Assembly (NCBI GenBank): GCA_028023455.1
Contig: JAQFVV010000279.1
Location: forward strand, 1,199,107-1,263,106
Reading direction: 5' to 3'
DNA: 64,000 nucleotides
DNA from: Epiperipatus broadwayi
Taxonomy: Eukaryota; Onychophora; Udeonychophora; Euonychophora; Peripatidae
The notes below the pieces were generated by a model. It saw only the letters and a program-made list of their open reading frames with translations, was not told where the DNA came from and made no database searches. The position numbers and the translations under genes are program-made. Position 1 is the first letter of the stretch; every line of letters begins with the position of its first letter. Below are positions 25,140 to 38,217 of this stretch, one piece after another.

Positions 25140-26480
25140 AAAATATGGTAAATGCATATTAAAGCACAAATTAAAATGGAAGCTCAAGACAAAAAAAAAT
25201 AGAAAATGTTTCCAAAAATAAACAACAACAACATCAAACTAAAAAAGGGAAGTGTCAAATAAGTTGAAATCAATGACATTGTAATGATGATAAATAAAAT
25301 ACTGAATAACTAAATAATCAACAATATTAAGCAGCTGAAGAAATTTAAAAAACAAACTGAATAACTTATAAATCAACAAAAAAAAGTAGCTGAAGTAAGT
25401 AAAAACCAAACTGGTCAACTTATAAATTAAGAAACAGAAGTGATGAAAATAAAATAGAAAATAAATGACAGAAATAAAAAATTAAAATGACAAGCTGAAA
25501 TGCTTGAAGAATTACAGCAGCTAATTAATTCAGGGTACAAGAAATTGAAAGAACACCTTATGATAAAAATCAATGTAAATATAAAGTAGATTGAAAGACA
25601 AATAGAAACAATGTACCAAAAATTAGAGAAATTTTAAGTAGTACAAGGCAAAAAATAGAGTTGTTATAATAGGTAGTAACAGAAAATAAACTAGAGAATA
25701 AAAGAGTAGAAGAAAATATAATAGGATTAATAAATAATTTAGATGGGTGGATGGATAAAATTGAGTTTAGCAGTAGACAAAATGATACACATAAGAAAAC
25801 TGGAAAATGTAATATTGTAACTGTGAGCAGGAGATCATGATTATAAGCATCTAGATACAAAATAATAATCCTGAAATTGTAAAATAATTTCTGAAAATAA
25901 GAATCATTCCATGTTTTGTAGGGAAGACCACCACAAAACATATTAGCAGCTTGAAACAATATTTCAGTTTGAAACAATTGTCATAATTTATATCACCTGA
26001 AATTATCTGCAGGGCACTTTCCTGAAATGATGGGACCTCCTCTTTAATAAATGAACAACATTTTACAAATATAAAAAGGGTCTAATAGCAAGATACTGGA
26101 ATGAAGAACATTGGGAAAATATTAGGTACCAAGAGTTGCAGCATAAATGTTAATTTGGTGAGCTTTTTATTCCCATCTTCCATGGAAAAACAGCCAAATT
26201 ATATACTTTTACAACAAGCCCACTATCTGAACAAAAAGTTATTATGATAGTGTGGTACAATTCACTGAAAAAATACATTTGAACAGATTCCCAAATTACT
26301 GCATGATTTTGATAGCAACAGATTTAGTTACAAAGTCAAAAATAATGGAATTAAACTCCAACTAAAACAGCCAACAATAAATATCATAAAAATTTACTTT
26401 AGGACAAATTCCTGGAGGAGATTGAGAAAGAGATGTTTTTTTGTTTTTTTTTTTCCAGTAGACCTCAGAGAACAAAAATT
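25140..26480 (+). pseudogene. Decayed Gypsy-like gag, unit 1
   Basis: No open frame survives, but a coiled-coil-like stretch (QAEMLEELQQLINSGY, about 25495) is followed by a capsid-like stretch. Near 26070-26160 one frame gives YKKGLIARYWNEEHWENIRY and then QELQHKC, and near 26230 SEQKVIMIVW. Combined with unit 2, the pattern is close to the (R-x-EL-x-x-RKQ-x-x-GES) block of retrotransposon gag proteins followed by a short helix. This supports gag but is an alignment by eye of two decayed copies. Gag would form the particle that packages element RNA. Confidence 0.55.
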
Positions 26481-29114
26481 TCCATGCAAGGTGGAAGTGA
26501 TTCAGATTTCCCTCATATAAAACAGTATTAGAATCCAAGAAGTAATTTAAAATACCCCTGCATAAGTGACTTCTTCAGAAAATATTATAAAAAGAACCAC
26601 TTGATTAAAGCTAAATTATGTTTTAAAAATACAAATGTTTTCTAATGGAAAAAAAATTCTTTGCATTTTCATCCAAAAAGCTTTTTTAAAAAAATAAATG
26701 TAACTAATAAATATATATCTAAATCAGATTACAATGTACAAGAGTTTTAGAGAAACCCATCTTATAATGATTTATACATATCAAAGCATTTCAAAATAAA
26801 TAGAAAAAAACACACATCCAAAAGAAAAAAATAAAGAAAATAATCATAAATATTATATCTTAATTGAAATAATACAAGTTATGTCATTTATTTTAGTACA
26901 TGTCAAATGATGAATAAGGAAATTATAGATCAAGATAAATGTGCATTTATTGGTGCATGTAAAAATTCCAACATTTATTTTTGCCTTTAGTTAAGCTGTT
27001 TTTTTCATGAAAAATTGATGCGAAGATGGGTCTGTGCATCAAGTTTATTTATAATGATGATGCACCCGTAAAGAATGTCTTGAAATAATTAAACTATATC
27101 TGGAAACAAAATTTTCAGCACATTAATAAGTAAAAATATTGTAAGCTGAATTCACAGTTTTCAAATACCGGTTTTTTAAATGCATTGCATAAAATTTGAC
27201 CTATGCTGTAGTTATGACATCCTTAAAAAAATTAAAGATGATTTAAGCAATACAGAATTGAATTCTTATGTTGGATACCTCTCTGTCGACTTGCTCTTTG
27301 AAAATGTTACTCATTATGATACATGTCTTCAAGGAAATATGATTTTTCTAGTTTAAAAATACAAAAGTAAAGAATTAAAATGGGCAATACCTAAAGCTAA
27401 AAAAAAATTCTGCAGTTTTACTCCTAAACTGAGAAGAAATTAATGTGACATATACGGATATATGTGTGCCTAAAAATACTTAAAAAAGTTAGAAAGAAAA
27501 AAAAATTTGAAAAATAAAAAATAAAAAAAGACAGTTAATTTATTACATAAATATGAAAATATATTTTTTTTCTTTTATAAAATCAAAAGGCAAGGTTAAA
27601 AGCTATTAAAATGTAGAAATTTATCTTAAATATAACTTTCAAAAGAACTCTTATCTGTTCTCTTTTAACTAAAAAGAAAATTCCAATGGATTATAAAAAA
27701 AAAAAAAAAAGAAACAAAAGAATAAATTATAAAAGTAACTGTCAAAGTAACTTAACTGCAAAGTTACTTTTGAAAGAATTATGCATATAAATAATAAATG
27801 AAACTAAGTAGTTGACAATCTAATTAACGACCTCAAATTTGTGCAATTTATCTAATCAGATGAAAATTATTAAAAGTGGGTATTTCCAACTGATTAGATA
27901 ATAAATTGATCAAAATTGTAATTATATTTTTTTGATAAGAAAATTAACTAATTAAAAAAATGGAAAAATAATTAATAATGCAATTATGCAGACAACAGAT
28001 TACATAGGTATATAAAGCACCAATTTTCTGTTATGTGCTGCTCATTTGATTTTCATTCAGTTAAATCAATAATGCATCATCAATTATTTATTCTATTGCT
28101 GGTTTGCTATATCAAGTTCACAGTCAACAATCAAATATATAGCAATATTTTCAGACATTTAAAAATTACCATGCACTGATAAACCACCAAGGGGTGTTTA
28201 TTCATGTGTCACCATCATCATTCTTCAACGTCTGATGCCTGACATGTAGTAAAGACCTTTCCATTACTGTTAATATTAATATATTTGCCAACAACAACAA
28301 GATTAACACAGACTAGATAATCATCAGCCATAAAAAGAAGATACAAGTGTCATTAGTGAACTCAATTACCATTGACAAAGAGAAGAGTGATCGCTCCAGA
28401 AAAGAAGCTACAAAAATAAAATAAAAAACATGTGTAAATATAAATCTAAAATACAATATCAAGACAAACTGATATTCTTTGAAACGTTGTATTCAAGCAC
28501 AATATGCTTATTTAATCTTACTCTAGAAATATACTAATCCTTAACATAAAATGCCATAATATGTTAATGTGCTTTTTTAGTTGTGTGTAAATAAACATGT
28601 TATTTTAATTTGTCATCATGGCTTAGTTGTTTTTTCCATACCTCACCATATAATATTTTAATTAGCATGCAATAGAATTACAGAAATTTAATATTAATTG
28701 TATATGTGTATTATAAACATACTTGTTCTGATAGTCTGATTGAAACCATTTTTTTTACTCTTTATGCTAACCTAATAGTATCAAATTCTGGCAATATGTT
28801 GAAGTCATCTTTTGAGGATATTTTAATCACTCTTGGTTAGATGGTGCCTGGTAATCATCCCATTCAAATAAAAATATCCCCAGAAGAACTGTTTGCTTAT
28901 GCAGTTATAGAGGGTTTTAATGGTCTGAAAATGTGACCATGGATCATATATTTATACCCCTTCAGTCTGCCTGTTAGAATGGATAGTAGGGAGAAATATT
29001 ATCAATATTTACTTCCTCTGTTGAAATAACAAAATCCACTGTCTGCATAAAATATTTATTAATTCAGAAATGTCTATTTGATGTAAACAATATACTAAGT
29101 TATTGTAATTAGAT

Positions 29115-29445
29115 ACATTTTTATTATAAATAACATCTAATGTAGATATCTATAATGCCCATCATAAATGCCATTTATGATATAAATAGCACCTAATATG
29201 GGTGCATAAAATGGCCATTATAAATATCATTTTTGTTTTAAATAGTGCTCAACCCAAATGCCTGAAATATCCATTATAAATGTCAGTTGTTTTTTTTTTT
29301 TTATAAATAGCATTCAATGTGGCCAATATAATATAATTATTGTTATAAATTGTGTCTGACATGATTGCCTAATGTTTCCATCATAAATATTACTGCAACA
29401 TGGGGGCCTTTAAATTTAATTATAAATGTTTACTAATGTAAGTAC
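29115..29445. repeat. Degenerate ~60-bp minisatellite, unit 2
   Basis: Five or so diverged copies of the TTATAAATAG / CAACATGGG-type motif, at the position matching 24405-24640 in unit 1. Confidence 0.65.
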
Positions 29446-29899
29446 ATGAATTAACAAGGTGAGTTGTGCAATGTATTCCATTTTTGACATTGAATGTAAA
29501 GTTACATGCAAGTAATTAGTTAACTACCATTATTAAGTGACATCTATCAGAATAAAATAAAATAATCGTAATAAAATAAAAGTTAAAATTGGTGAAAGAT
29601 GTGAGAGGGGATATAGTCACCAAAATTAAAATGTTATTTGTTAAGCAAATATTATAAATAAATATATACTAAGTAAAAACAGCAGATAATATCAATATTA
29701 AAATATGGTTAGATATATAAAAATAGATATATAAAACAGCAATGACAGGAATCATAAGTAATCAGGTAAATGAGTTTAGAAGTGCATGTTATGGGAAATA
29801 AATAGTGAACACACCTATCAAATAAGAAAATTAATTAGAAAATAATTAACTATATTAATATTAATATTCAAAAGGAATAATTAAATTAAATAAAGTAAA

Positions 29900-31200
29900 T
29901 TCATACTAGTGCACAATTGAAAATGGAATCTCAAGACAAAAAATTAGAAAATTTTCTGACCAAAGAACAATATCAAATCAAAAAAGAGAACTGTCAAATA
30001 GGTTAGAACTCAGTGATATTGTGATGGTGGTAACTAAAATGTTTAAAACATAAACTGAAGAACTGAATAACGAAAGAAAATGAATGTCTGAAGAAAGTAA
30101 AATCAAACTGAAGAACTTGTAAATCAACAAATTGAAGCAGCTGAAAAAAAATTAAAAAAAAAACAAAAAACAATATAATGACACAAATAAAAAATTAGGA
30201 AGTCAAGCTGAAATGCTTGAAAAATTACAGCAGCAAATTAAGTCAGGCTACATGAAATTAAAAAGAAATATATGATAAAAATCAATGGAAATCTAAAGCA
30301 GTTTGAAAGCCAAATTGAAACAACTTACCATGAATTAGAGAGATTTAAATTAGTATATTATGAAGGAATAGAGCTGCTACTGTAGGCAGTAACAGATAAT
30401 AAACTGGAGAATAATAGGGTAGTATAAATTATAAGAATTGAAACAAATAATTTAGATAAGAGGATACATAAAATCCAAGTTAATCAGTAGACAAAATGAT
30501 ACACATAAGGCAAATGAAAAATTTAATATTAGTAATTGTGCACAGTAGAGAGTGTGAATATAAGCACATGGATACAAAATGATAATCCAGTATCATAATG
30601 ATTTTAAAATCATAATCCAATTTCTGAACTTACATGGAGGCCACTAAAAACATATTAGTAGCTTGAAACAATACTTGATATAAAACAACTTAGTGAGAAA
30701 GTCATGATGGATTTCAGCTGCAGACATTTGCAGAACACTTCACTGGCTTGACTGGATTCAATGTTTAATAAACCAACAACTTCTTACAAGTACAAAAAAT
30801 CCCTATGGGCTAGCATCCAGAGCAAAGAGTGTCAGTAAAATATTAGAGACCCAATATCACAGGATAAATGTTGATCTGGTAAGCCTTTCACTTCTTTCTT
30901 ATAATGACAAATATCCAAATTATGTTCTTTAACAGGTATCTGAACAAGAGATTATTAGGACAGTGTGGCACAATTTCCCTTATAATTTATAACAATTGCT
31001 TATCAAGACAGAAAAAAAGACAGTTGAGAAGCTTGCTGAATTATAGAGTGCTTTTGATAGCATTCAACTTATCTTAAGACCAAAAATCAGGGACTTAATC
31101 CCCAACCAAAAAGCCAACAATAAAAGCTATGAAATTTTGTTATCAGACCAATTTTTGGAGGGAATCTAGAAAAAGTGATATTCCAGTAGCCCTCATAGAA
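29900..31200 (+). pseudogene. Decayed Gypsy-like gag, unit 2
   Basis: Partner of the unit 1 gag. It shows AEMLEKLQQQIKSGYMKLK near 30208 and, from 30730, a broken capsid-like stretch that includes SYKYKKSLWASIQSKEC in one frame. Many stops and shifts. The two units preserve different parts of the ancestral reading frame, which argues that both derive from one once-coding gag. Confidence 0.5.
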
Positions 31201-31611
31201 TGAAAAGATTCAGGTGAACTTGAAGTGACTTGGATTTTGCTTATGTGACACAGTATTACAACCCTAGGGGTGATTTATACTACCTCTCTCTGAGTGGGTA
31301 TTCCAGAAAATATTGTGAAAAGAACAATCTGATGAAAGCTAAATTATCAATCATATAGTCCCACAGGATTGATTTAGAAATTATAACCTTAATTACATAA
31401 TATTAAAATGAGTTAAAAAAAACAAAACATTAAAATAATTTAAAAATAAAAATATTTTCTAATGAAAAAAAGTGTTTGTATTTGCATAAAAATAAGCTTT
31501 TTAAAAAGAAAGTGCATTTAATTAGTTATTATTATAATCATAATCAGATTAAACCACTAAACATCACATGATAACTATTTCTTATGTTATCATATTAATG
31601 TTATTAAAATA

Positions 31612-31960
31612 GGCAAGACTTTCCATACAGTAGTGCCACTCAGTGCCAACCAGAATAATCAATGGATGCCAGAAGGATTGTGCATAAAGTTCCTATCTAG
31701 TCCTATTCATCGAATATCCCCAGATTAGTTTCTGGATTGTGGCATTTGTCAGTGAGGAGCTTTGGATCTGATGTGCAGTGCTCTGAGATCCAATGCTCCT
31801 CACTAACAAAGGCCACAAGCCAGAAACTAGTCTGGGGATATTGGATGAGTAGGCATTAGATAAGGATTTTATACACAAGCCTTTTGGCATCCATTGATTA
31901 CTGCAGTTGGAACTGAGTGGCACTACTATATGGAGAGTTTTGCCTGTTTTAATTACAATC
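31612..31960. mobile_element. Fold-back element with decayed hammerheads
   Basis: Imperfect palindrome with arms of ~155-170 bp meeting near 31780. Each arm matches the ribozyme-to-3' part of the ~456-bp Penelope-like unit at 60.7-61.8 kb. The arms diverge from the centre. Both ribozyme cores are mutated: the left arm reads CUGACAA on the minus strand and the right arm CUAACAA on the plus strand, each losing the essential G of CUGANGA. It interrupts unit 2 and is absent from unit 1, so it inserted after the tandem duplication. Confidence 0.8.
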
Positions 31961-32569
31961 AGATTAATAACATACATGAGTTTGTGACTCTGTGATTTAA
32001 ACACAGCAAAATATGTCAAAATAAATAGAAAAAAAATCATATTCAAAATAAAAGAAAACTAATAATAATAAATATTAGTTACTAATGGAAGTAATCCAAA
32101 TTATGTAATTTATTTAGACATGTTGAGCAATGTGTAAAAATATTATAGATTTAGGTATGTGTGCATATATTGATGTATGTAAGAATTCCCAATTGAATTT
32201 TGTCTTTGGTTATGCTATTCATTCATGAGACATTGATCTGCAGATGAGTATGTGCATAAAGTTTGTTTATAATGATGATGCATCAGTAAAAAAGTCTTGG
32301 AATCATTAATAGTGCAAAATTATCAGCAAGGTAATAAGAAAAAAATATTGTATTCTGAATATGCAGTAGAGATAGACCTGCTATCATAGATTAAAAATCC
32401 CTGGTTTTCAACTGCATTGTACTAAATTTGGTGCATGCTGTAGTCATTATTTCTACAAGAAAAAAAATATGATTCAATCAGCACAGAATCAATATGTGTG
32501 TTCATTTAAATTCTTATGATGTATACCTCTCTGTGGACATGCTCATCAAAAATCTCACTCATTATGTTT

Positions 32570-33345
32570 TATGTGTGCATAGAATAACTTACAAAAAATA
32601 AAAGTTAGAATGAAAAAAATTCAAATATACATTTTTAAAAAATAAAAAAGACATTTAATTTATTAGATAAAAATGGAAATATATTTTTAGTTTTATAAAA
32701 TCAAAATGCATGGATTACACATATTAAAATGTAGGAATTTATTTCAAATATATTTAAGAGAACATTTATCTGCTCTCTTTTAAAGAAAGAAAATTAAATA
32801 GATTATTTAAAAATAAATAAATTATAAATGTAACTGTCAAAAAAACTATAAAGTTACTTTTAAAAGAAATTAGGTTTATAAACAATAAATAAATCTATGT
32901 AATGAGAAATATAATTAAAGATCTCTACTTTGTATAATTATCTAGTCAGATGAAAATTATGAAAATGTGGATATTTCCAACTAATTAGATAATAAATTGA
33001 TCAAAATTGAAATTAAAAATTTTTGGAGAGAAAATTAAATAATTAAAAAAAGTGAAAGATTAATTAGTAATGCAATTATGCAGACAATGGGTGACAAAGG
33101 TATATAAGCTACCAATTTTTTTATGATTGATGCTGACTCTCATTTTCATTCTCATTCTGATTATTATTCTTCTGCCAAGTTTTACTATGAAAGATATATA
33201 TAATTTGCTGAGTTTTGTTGTCAGTTAAGTCAGAAGTGCATGATAAATTAATTGTTCTGCTGCCGATTGCTAAACTAACTTCACAAATTTCAATCTGAAA
33301 TGTATAACAATATTCTTGGACATTTAAAAATTACCATGCACTGTT
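32570..33345 (+). mobile_element. 4.75-kb repeat, partial third copy
   Basis: Matches the first ~775 bp of units 1 and 2, including the blocks ATAAAGTTACTTTT (32849) and GTGGATATTTCCAACT (32966). It then stops abruptly and is followed by an inverted piece of the same unit. Confidence 0.75.
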
Positions 33346-33855
33346 AAACATTGGTAATATTTTCACCTACAATCCATACCAACAGTCAGATTGAAGTGGT
33401 ATAAATATATGATCTACAGTCACATTTCCAGATCATTGAACATTTCTATAACTGTAGAAAGCAAACAGTTCTTCTGGTGATATTTTGATTTGAATGGGAT
33501 CTTTCTTCAGGTGCAAAATAAAAGTTTAAAATGATTCCAGAAATTGATTTTACTAAGCTAGTTCAAATAGTAAAAAAAACTGGTTTCAATCAGATTATCA
33601 GAGCAAATGTAATTAACTTGAAATTTATTTAATAGTATTAAATGTTAATTAAAATATTATATGGTGTTATATGAAGGAAAAAATTAGGCCATATTGACAA
33701 ATTAAAATAACATGTTTATTTTCACACACATAAACAAAATAACATTAACATACTAATCAAATAAAAATAGAATAAATTATACAAGAATTAGTGTATTTCT
33801 AGAATAAGTGTAAACAACCCAATTGCACTTAATTTCAAAATTTCAATATATATAT
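33346..33855 (-). mobile_element. Inverted fragment of the 4.75-kb repeat
   Basis: Reverse complement of the region corresponding to about 28475-29015 in unit 2 (and 23770-24290 in unit 1). It follows the partial third copy directly. About 255 bp of the unit are missing at the junction. An inversion during reverse transcription or a later rearrangement would give this shape. Confidence 0.75.
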
Positions 33856-34429
33856 ATTGAAACAGACAGATCGAAGAATCGATCTTAGTTTCATGGTTGT
33901 CATTTAAGAACGGTAATTCTAAACCACTATTTACCCGCAATGAGACTTTTTCTATTCCAAGCCACATAAATTTTAAGTTATTTATTTTGTGTTTGTTTAA
34001 AAAGAATTTAATGTAAAGAGTATGAGTATAAATGTCACAAATCATGATAAATAATATTCGTGTGTGTGTGGTTTGTGGATTTATATTAGCTCAATTTAAA
34101 AGTTTCAATTGCGGGTATATTTTCTTTAAATTTTAATTTTGCAAATTATACAAAGTCATTTAAAAATGCTGATCAAAAGTCACATTCCTTTGATCAGTAT
34201 TTTTAATCAAAATCTTACTTGTACAAAATGTATAGGATAATTAATTTGTACTTTGATGAATTAACATAATGAATGTATATTTTTGTATTCACGAATTCCG
34301 ATGTAATTGTTTTGTCAATTTAGAATCATGTATTAAATTTAAAAATAAATGAAAACCGAACAATGGAAATGAGAAACGTAGAAATCTTATCAAGAAAGGC
34401 AAATGCTATTGTATAGTCAAAATTAGATA
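33856..34429. other. Non-coding DNA with small hairpin
   Basis: AT-rich with no gene. It holds a hairpin at 34161-34205, where ATGCTGATCAAAAG pairs with CCTTTGATCAGTAT around a short loop. Confidence 0.6.
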
Positions 34430-34772
34430 TTGCTGGAGGCCAGGAAATCAAAGGAGGCGGAGTCATGAACAAAAACTAGGCAGAAAGGTCAACCGTGGCC
34501 ATCTTGAAAATATAGGATAGACACTCTAACTTTTGACTTGGCTGTGCTTAGATCGTCTCAAGCTACAGCAAAGTAGTTGTTCCAGAGAAATCACTTCAAC
34601 CGTTATTAAGAAGTTGCCCGGTAAACTGCAATCATGATGGGCTAAGTCCAAGAAGCTGATCCCTGTTCTGCCAATTTAAATCTTTCATACCGCTGATCTG
34701 TAATGTTTTCCGTGCTTCCAGTCTTCCAAATTCCAACATTTAAATTAACCATGCCTTTCTAAGAAATTCAAA
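34430..34772 (+). promoter_or_regulatory. Candidate host promoter and 5' UTR with YY1-type site
   Basis: The base composition changes here to mixed, GC-richer sequence. A GC-box-like GGAGGCGGAG (34453) is followed by GTGGCCATCTTG (34495-34506), which contains the GCCATCTT core of YY1 sites. In animals this motif often sits at or just downstream of transcription starts. The following ~270 bp contain several short upstream frames (for example ATGATGGGCTAA near 34634). No transposon motif is evident. It could also be a LINE 5' UTR, since those can carry YY1 sites. Confidence 0.4.
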
Positions 34773-34834
34773 ATGCGCGCCTACGTTCTTCATACATATC
34801 ACCGCAAGAAGAAAAGCCGGACGAAGAAAGAATG
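34773..34834 (+). CDS. Candidate first coding exon of a host gene
   Basis: ATG in an AAAATGC context opens a short frame reading MRAYVLHTYHRKKKSRTKKE. The exon would stop at GAATG with a good 5' splice donor (GTAACT) at 34835. Without splicing the frame ends at the overlapping TAA. The lysine/arginine-rich stretch is not diagnostic of any family I recognise. The call rests on the upstream promoter-like sequence, the composition and the donor site. No matching downstream exon was found in the window. Confidence 0.3.
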
Positions 34835-35444
34835 GTAACTTTTGTTACATGAACTTTTTAACTTTCCTCTCAGTAATAATTTTATATTTAATCTGTTAAT
34901 CAAAGTAATTGCATGTAAATTTCTTGCTTTCCATTTGAAAATGTTACACTAAAACCTGTCAGTAAATTTCTTCTCTAATATTTCTGTGCTCCCGTCTTTA
35001 GATGATAATTCTTAATATTTGTGCCTACTAATAACCCATTTGTGAATACATTTATATTTTACTATTACTTATTTTACAAACAAAACGATGCCAATAATAA
35101 TATTTCTCAACTCTAATTAAAGTCAGTAAAGTTTATCTCATAATATTTATTATACTCAGTTTAAAAGTAATTTTCTTTTATCGAACTAAAAATTGTTTCA
35201 TTTATGTTGAGTTGAGAAATATTCAAATATTTTGTTGTTTCTTTTACTTCGTTATAATATTTTAATCTATACTCCAAATCTCAATACTTAAAATAGTCTA
35301 AAATTTTATTATAACTTTTTTATATATTATTACGGAGTAAGAATAATAAGTGAATATTTTTGCTATTATTACCTTCCGAACAATCTGGGGAGTTATGGGT
35401 TTCAGAGTGAAATTAATTAATTATTACTTTTGCGATCGTTTGAT

Positions 35445-35777
35445 TTCGCCATGTTTTATTGAATAGTTATATCGGACTGTTGCGTAGAAAATGTTACGGA
35501 GAGAAAAGGTTTTATATAATTTCGTTTTAAAATCCACTTCCGATCACTCTTCCTCGATGTTACTGTGGCAACGCCTTTACCTTCGCCTAAGTTGGCGTCT
35601 CGTTTTACTACCACATGGAGAGAAAGAAATTCTTCTCCAGGTAATCTCTTGGATCACCGGGGTTCGAAAATGAGCCCGGCTGGTTGTAGTGTCCCGGATC
35701 TACTTGGGGGCATTAAGACTTGTCAAAGTACAAGCCGCCCGGTATTCCGTCAATGCACCGCAAGTTATTATTTGTAG
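35445..35777 (+). other. GC-richer island, possible second exon
   Basis: A ~330-bp stretch with many CpG dinucleotides in an otherwise AT-rich region. One frame is open from about 35523 to 35777 and includes TVATPLPSPKLASRFTTTW, with a donor-like CCAG/GTAATC at 35639. A second overlapping frame (35491-35673) is also open. Neither shows a known domain. It could be a host exon, a CpG-rich regulatory region or the remnant of a foreign element. Confidence 0.3.
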
Positions 35778-37377
35778 TATACCTTAATCCCTGCAACCAT
35801 CAGTACATCAATATTATATATTATATTTTTATATAAAACCGCCTCCCATTTATCCGTATACGCAATGGTTTGAATCTATTAAAATAAAACAACTTAATAT
35901 AAACTAGTAGTTAAATACTTTAAGTGCTCCAATTACTCTGATTCTCATATCAACCTGTACAACCATTTAAACATATAAATATTGGCATGAGTTTGTTAAT
36001 CAGTACAAACCGATTATTGATGACTAGCAGCAATTTATTATAAATACATATGAGAGTTTTACCGTACCTGTAAATAATATTATTCAATGCTTTCAATAAT
36101 TTATTAAAAATTTATCTAACCTAATTTTGTCTCTCTTGCATTATTACTCTCGAAACCTAGTCAACCACCTGCTGTCTGTATCGACAACTTAAATATATAC
36201 ATTAAATTATTAGCCGTACCAATATCCCGACTATAAGATATCTATGAACTAGCTGATTGTAGGTAATTTAGTCTGTGTTTTTCGATGAGCTAGTAAAGGG
36301 AAAACCCCGTACCGTTGTAATGTTGTCATCGGTGGGTCATGCCAGGGTTTTGGGTTTGAATTTAGTTTGCATTTGGGAATTTGTTCCTAGACGTGGACTG
36401 GGTTTGAATTTGGATTACTGTGTGTGATTAGGCATGGTGATTTTTACCGGTACAATATATATATATGTCTGGTTGTATTTTAGATTTATATTTACCTACA
36501 TTTTTATAGTTGTAACTTCATTTTTGGAGTGATCACAGCTCTCTTTCTTGAATTAAATGGAGTTCCCTAGTAGTGCTTCTATGTTTTTTTTGTGTCTGGA
36601 TGCTCCTCTAGGCTGGGGTGACATATATCTGGGTGTTTTTTGCTAATACATTTCTATTAACAGGCATGACTTACAAAAATTGTAGACAAATGTCTTTACT
36701 ATATATCAGGCATCAAATGTTAAAGAAACTGGATAGTGACACCCAAATGAATTCCCATTAGTGGAATTATCATTTTGTATTTAAAAGTTGAAAAATTTAA
36801 TTGGAAAATTGTGTAAAAATCTGAGTAACATTATTCACCAATTACATTTTTAGTATCTTTCTATTCATAAAATATTAATCTAAAACAAACAGAATTGTTT
36901 CAATTTAGCTTTTAAAATTGAATAATTTTAGATTCAAATTGGGTAAATGTAATGTAAAATTAAAAATAGTGTTAATAGCTGAAGCAAAATATAAGGAAAA
37001 CATTTGAAAAATAGCCTGTACTAAAACAAAAGAATTAAATTTCAAACAATCATTACATGAATGCCAGTGATTTTTGTGTGTCTTAGAAATTATAATCTCA
37101 GATTATTCATTACTGTTGTCTTTTCTTCATCTAAAAGTGAATACTTTAAATAGAAATCTAAATCTAGACACATTATCAGTTAATATAATGTAAAATGTAA
37201 TCATAAATCCATAAATATTTATGAAGTATAATTGTGTTTGCTTCTTAACACTGAATGTCATTGATATGCAAATAGTGGTTAATGTTATAAATTTGTCTTG
37301 AATAGCAATCAAGCACTATTTACTTACCTGTGATTATTTTTCTTTTAAAAATTACAATTTTTCACATAAAAGTTTAT
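35778..37377. other. Non-coding DNA
   Basis: No gene recognised. A segment of moderate GC content with phrases such as CCCGTACCGTTG and GTGGGTCATGCCAGGG lies at 36290-36450, but it has no long frame or known RNA fold. The rest is AT-rich. Confidence 0.6.
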
Positions 37378-37407
37378 AATAACTGAAAGATAGGCTTATA
37401 ATATACG

Positions 37408-37540
<133 letters not shown>

Positions 37541-37628
37541 TATGAGCACAGACTTTCAGACACCCCAACACTCTCCATTCTCTCTAATAACACTGATACA
37601 CTTAAACACATATATGTTGAAAAGATAA

Positions 37629-37688
37629 ATAATAAACCAATATACATATTTCATTCTAAATCAGCAATCATCAGTTGGTCCAGATTAT
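37629..37688 (-). ncRNA. Hammerhead ribozyme-like fold, unit 1
   Basis: Minus strand: CUGAUGA (37674-37668) and GAAA (37652-37649) are intact. Stem II is weak, with a G-A mismatch and a 5-nt loop. Stem III is AU/AU with a 4-nt loop, then the AUA cleavage triplet. Stem I pairs ACCAA with UUGGU and, beyond an internal loop, AUAAU with AUUAU. The fold order matches the other two families. Confidence 0.6.
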
Positions 37689-38082
37689 CATCTCTACACA
37701 TATATACTATAACCGCTCAGATATATATTAGGATAGACATTCCTCATACTTTAATGGACGGGCTTCAATCTACTCCACACTCCAACTCTTCAACCATCCA
37801 TCCAATTGAAAATCTGATGATGGAATGCTCAAAGGCCACCCTGAGGCCTAGATTTTTGTCACAACCATGTTGCCCTAAGGTCAATCTGAATCCCACATGT
37901 ACAGGACATAATCCACTTAATACATATGCAAGGATGGGCAGACATCTCTACTATGTAATAACTGAAACATAGGCTTATGATATATATATAGGGTATATGA
38001 GCACAGACTTTTGCACAAACCACCATTCCCCACTCCATCTAATAACACTGATACGCTTAAACACATATATGTTGAAAAGATA

Positions 38083-38142
38083 AATAATTACCAATATGCA
38101 TATTTCATGCTAAACCAGCAAACATAAGTTGGTCCAGATTAT
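38083..38142 (-). ncRNA. Hammerhead ribozyme remnant, unit 2
   Basis: Matching position in the second copy. The core is mutated (CUUAUGU), so it should be inactive. Stem II is better preserved than in unit 1: UGCU pairs perfectly with AGCA around GGUUU, which supports the fold as ancestral. Confidence 0.55.
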
Positions 38143-38173
38143 CATCTATACACATATATACTAAAAGTGCTCA

Positions 38174-38174
38174 G

Positions 38175-38205
<31 letters not shown>

Positions 38206-38217
38206 CAATATATATCA

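Larger units (their letters stand above)
27446..32569 (+). mobile_element. 4.75-kb gag-containing repeat, unit 2
   Basis: Direct tandem copy of unit 1, clearly diverged by substitutions and indels, so the duplication is old. It differs by lacking the TA expansion and by carrying a ~350-bp fold-back insertion at 31612-31960. Without that insertion the period is close to that of unit 1. The shared start block around ATATATGTGTGCC (27460) recurs at the start of each copy. Confidence 0.65.

Noticed and set aside
31693-32046. 117-codon minus-strand open frame
   Set aside because: It runs through the fold-back element. A similar frame at 61582-61773 also lies in the non-coding ribozyme unit.
37754-37972. 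72-codon plus-strand frame in the 454-bp unit
   Set aside because: No domain is visible, and it lies antisense to the ribozyme orientation inside a non-coding repeat.
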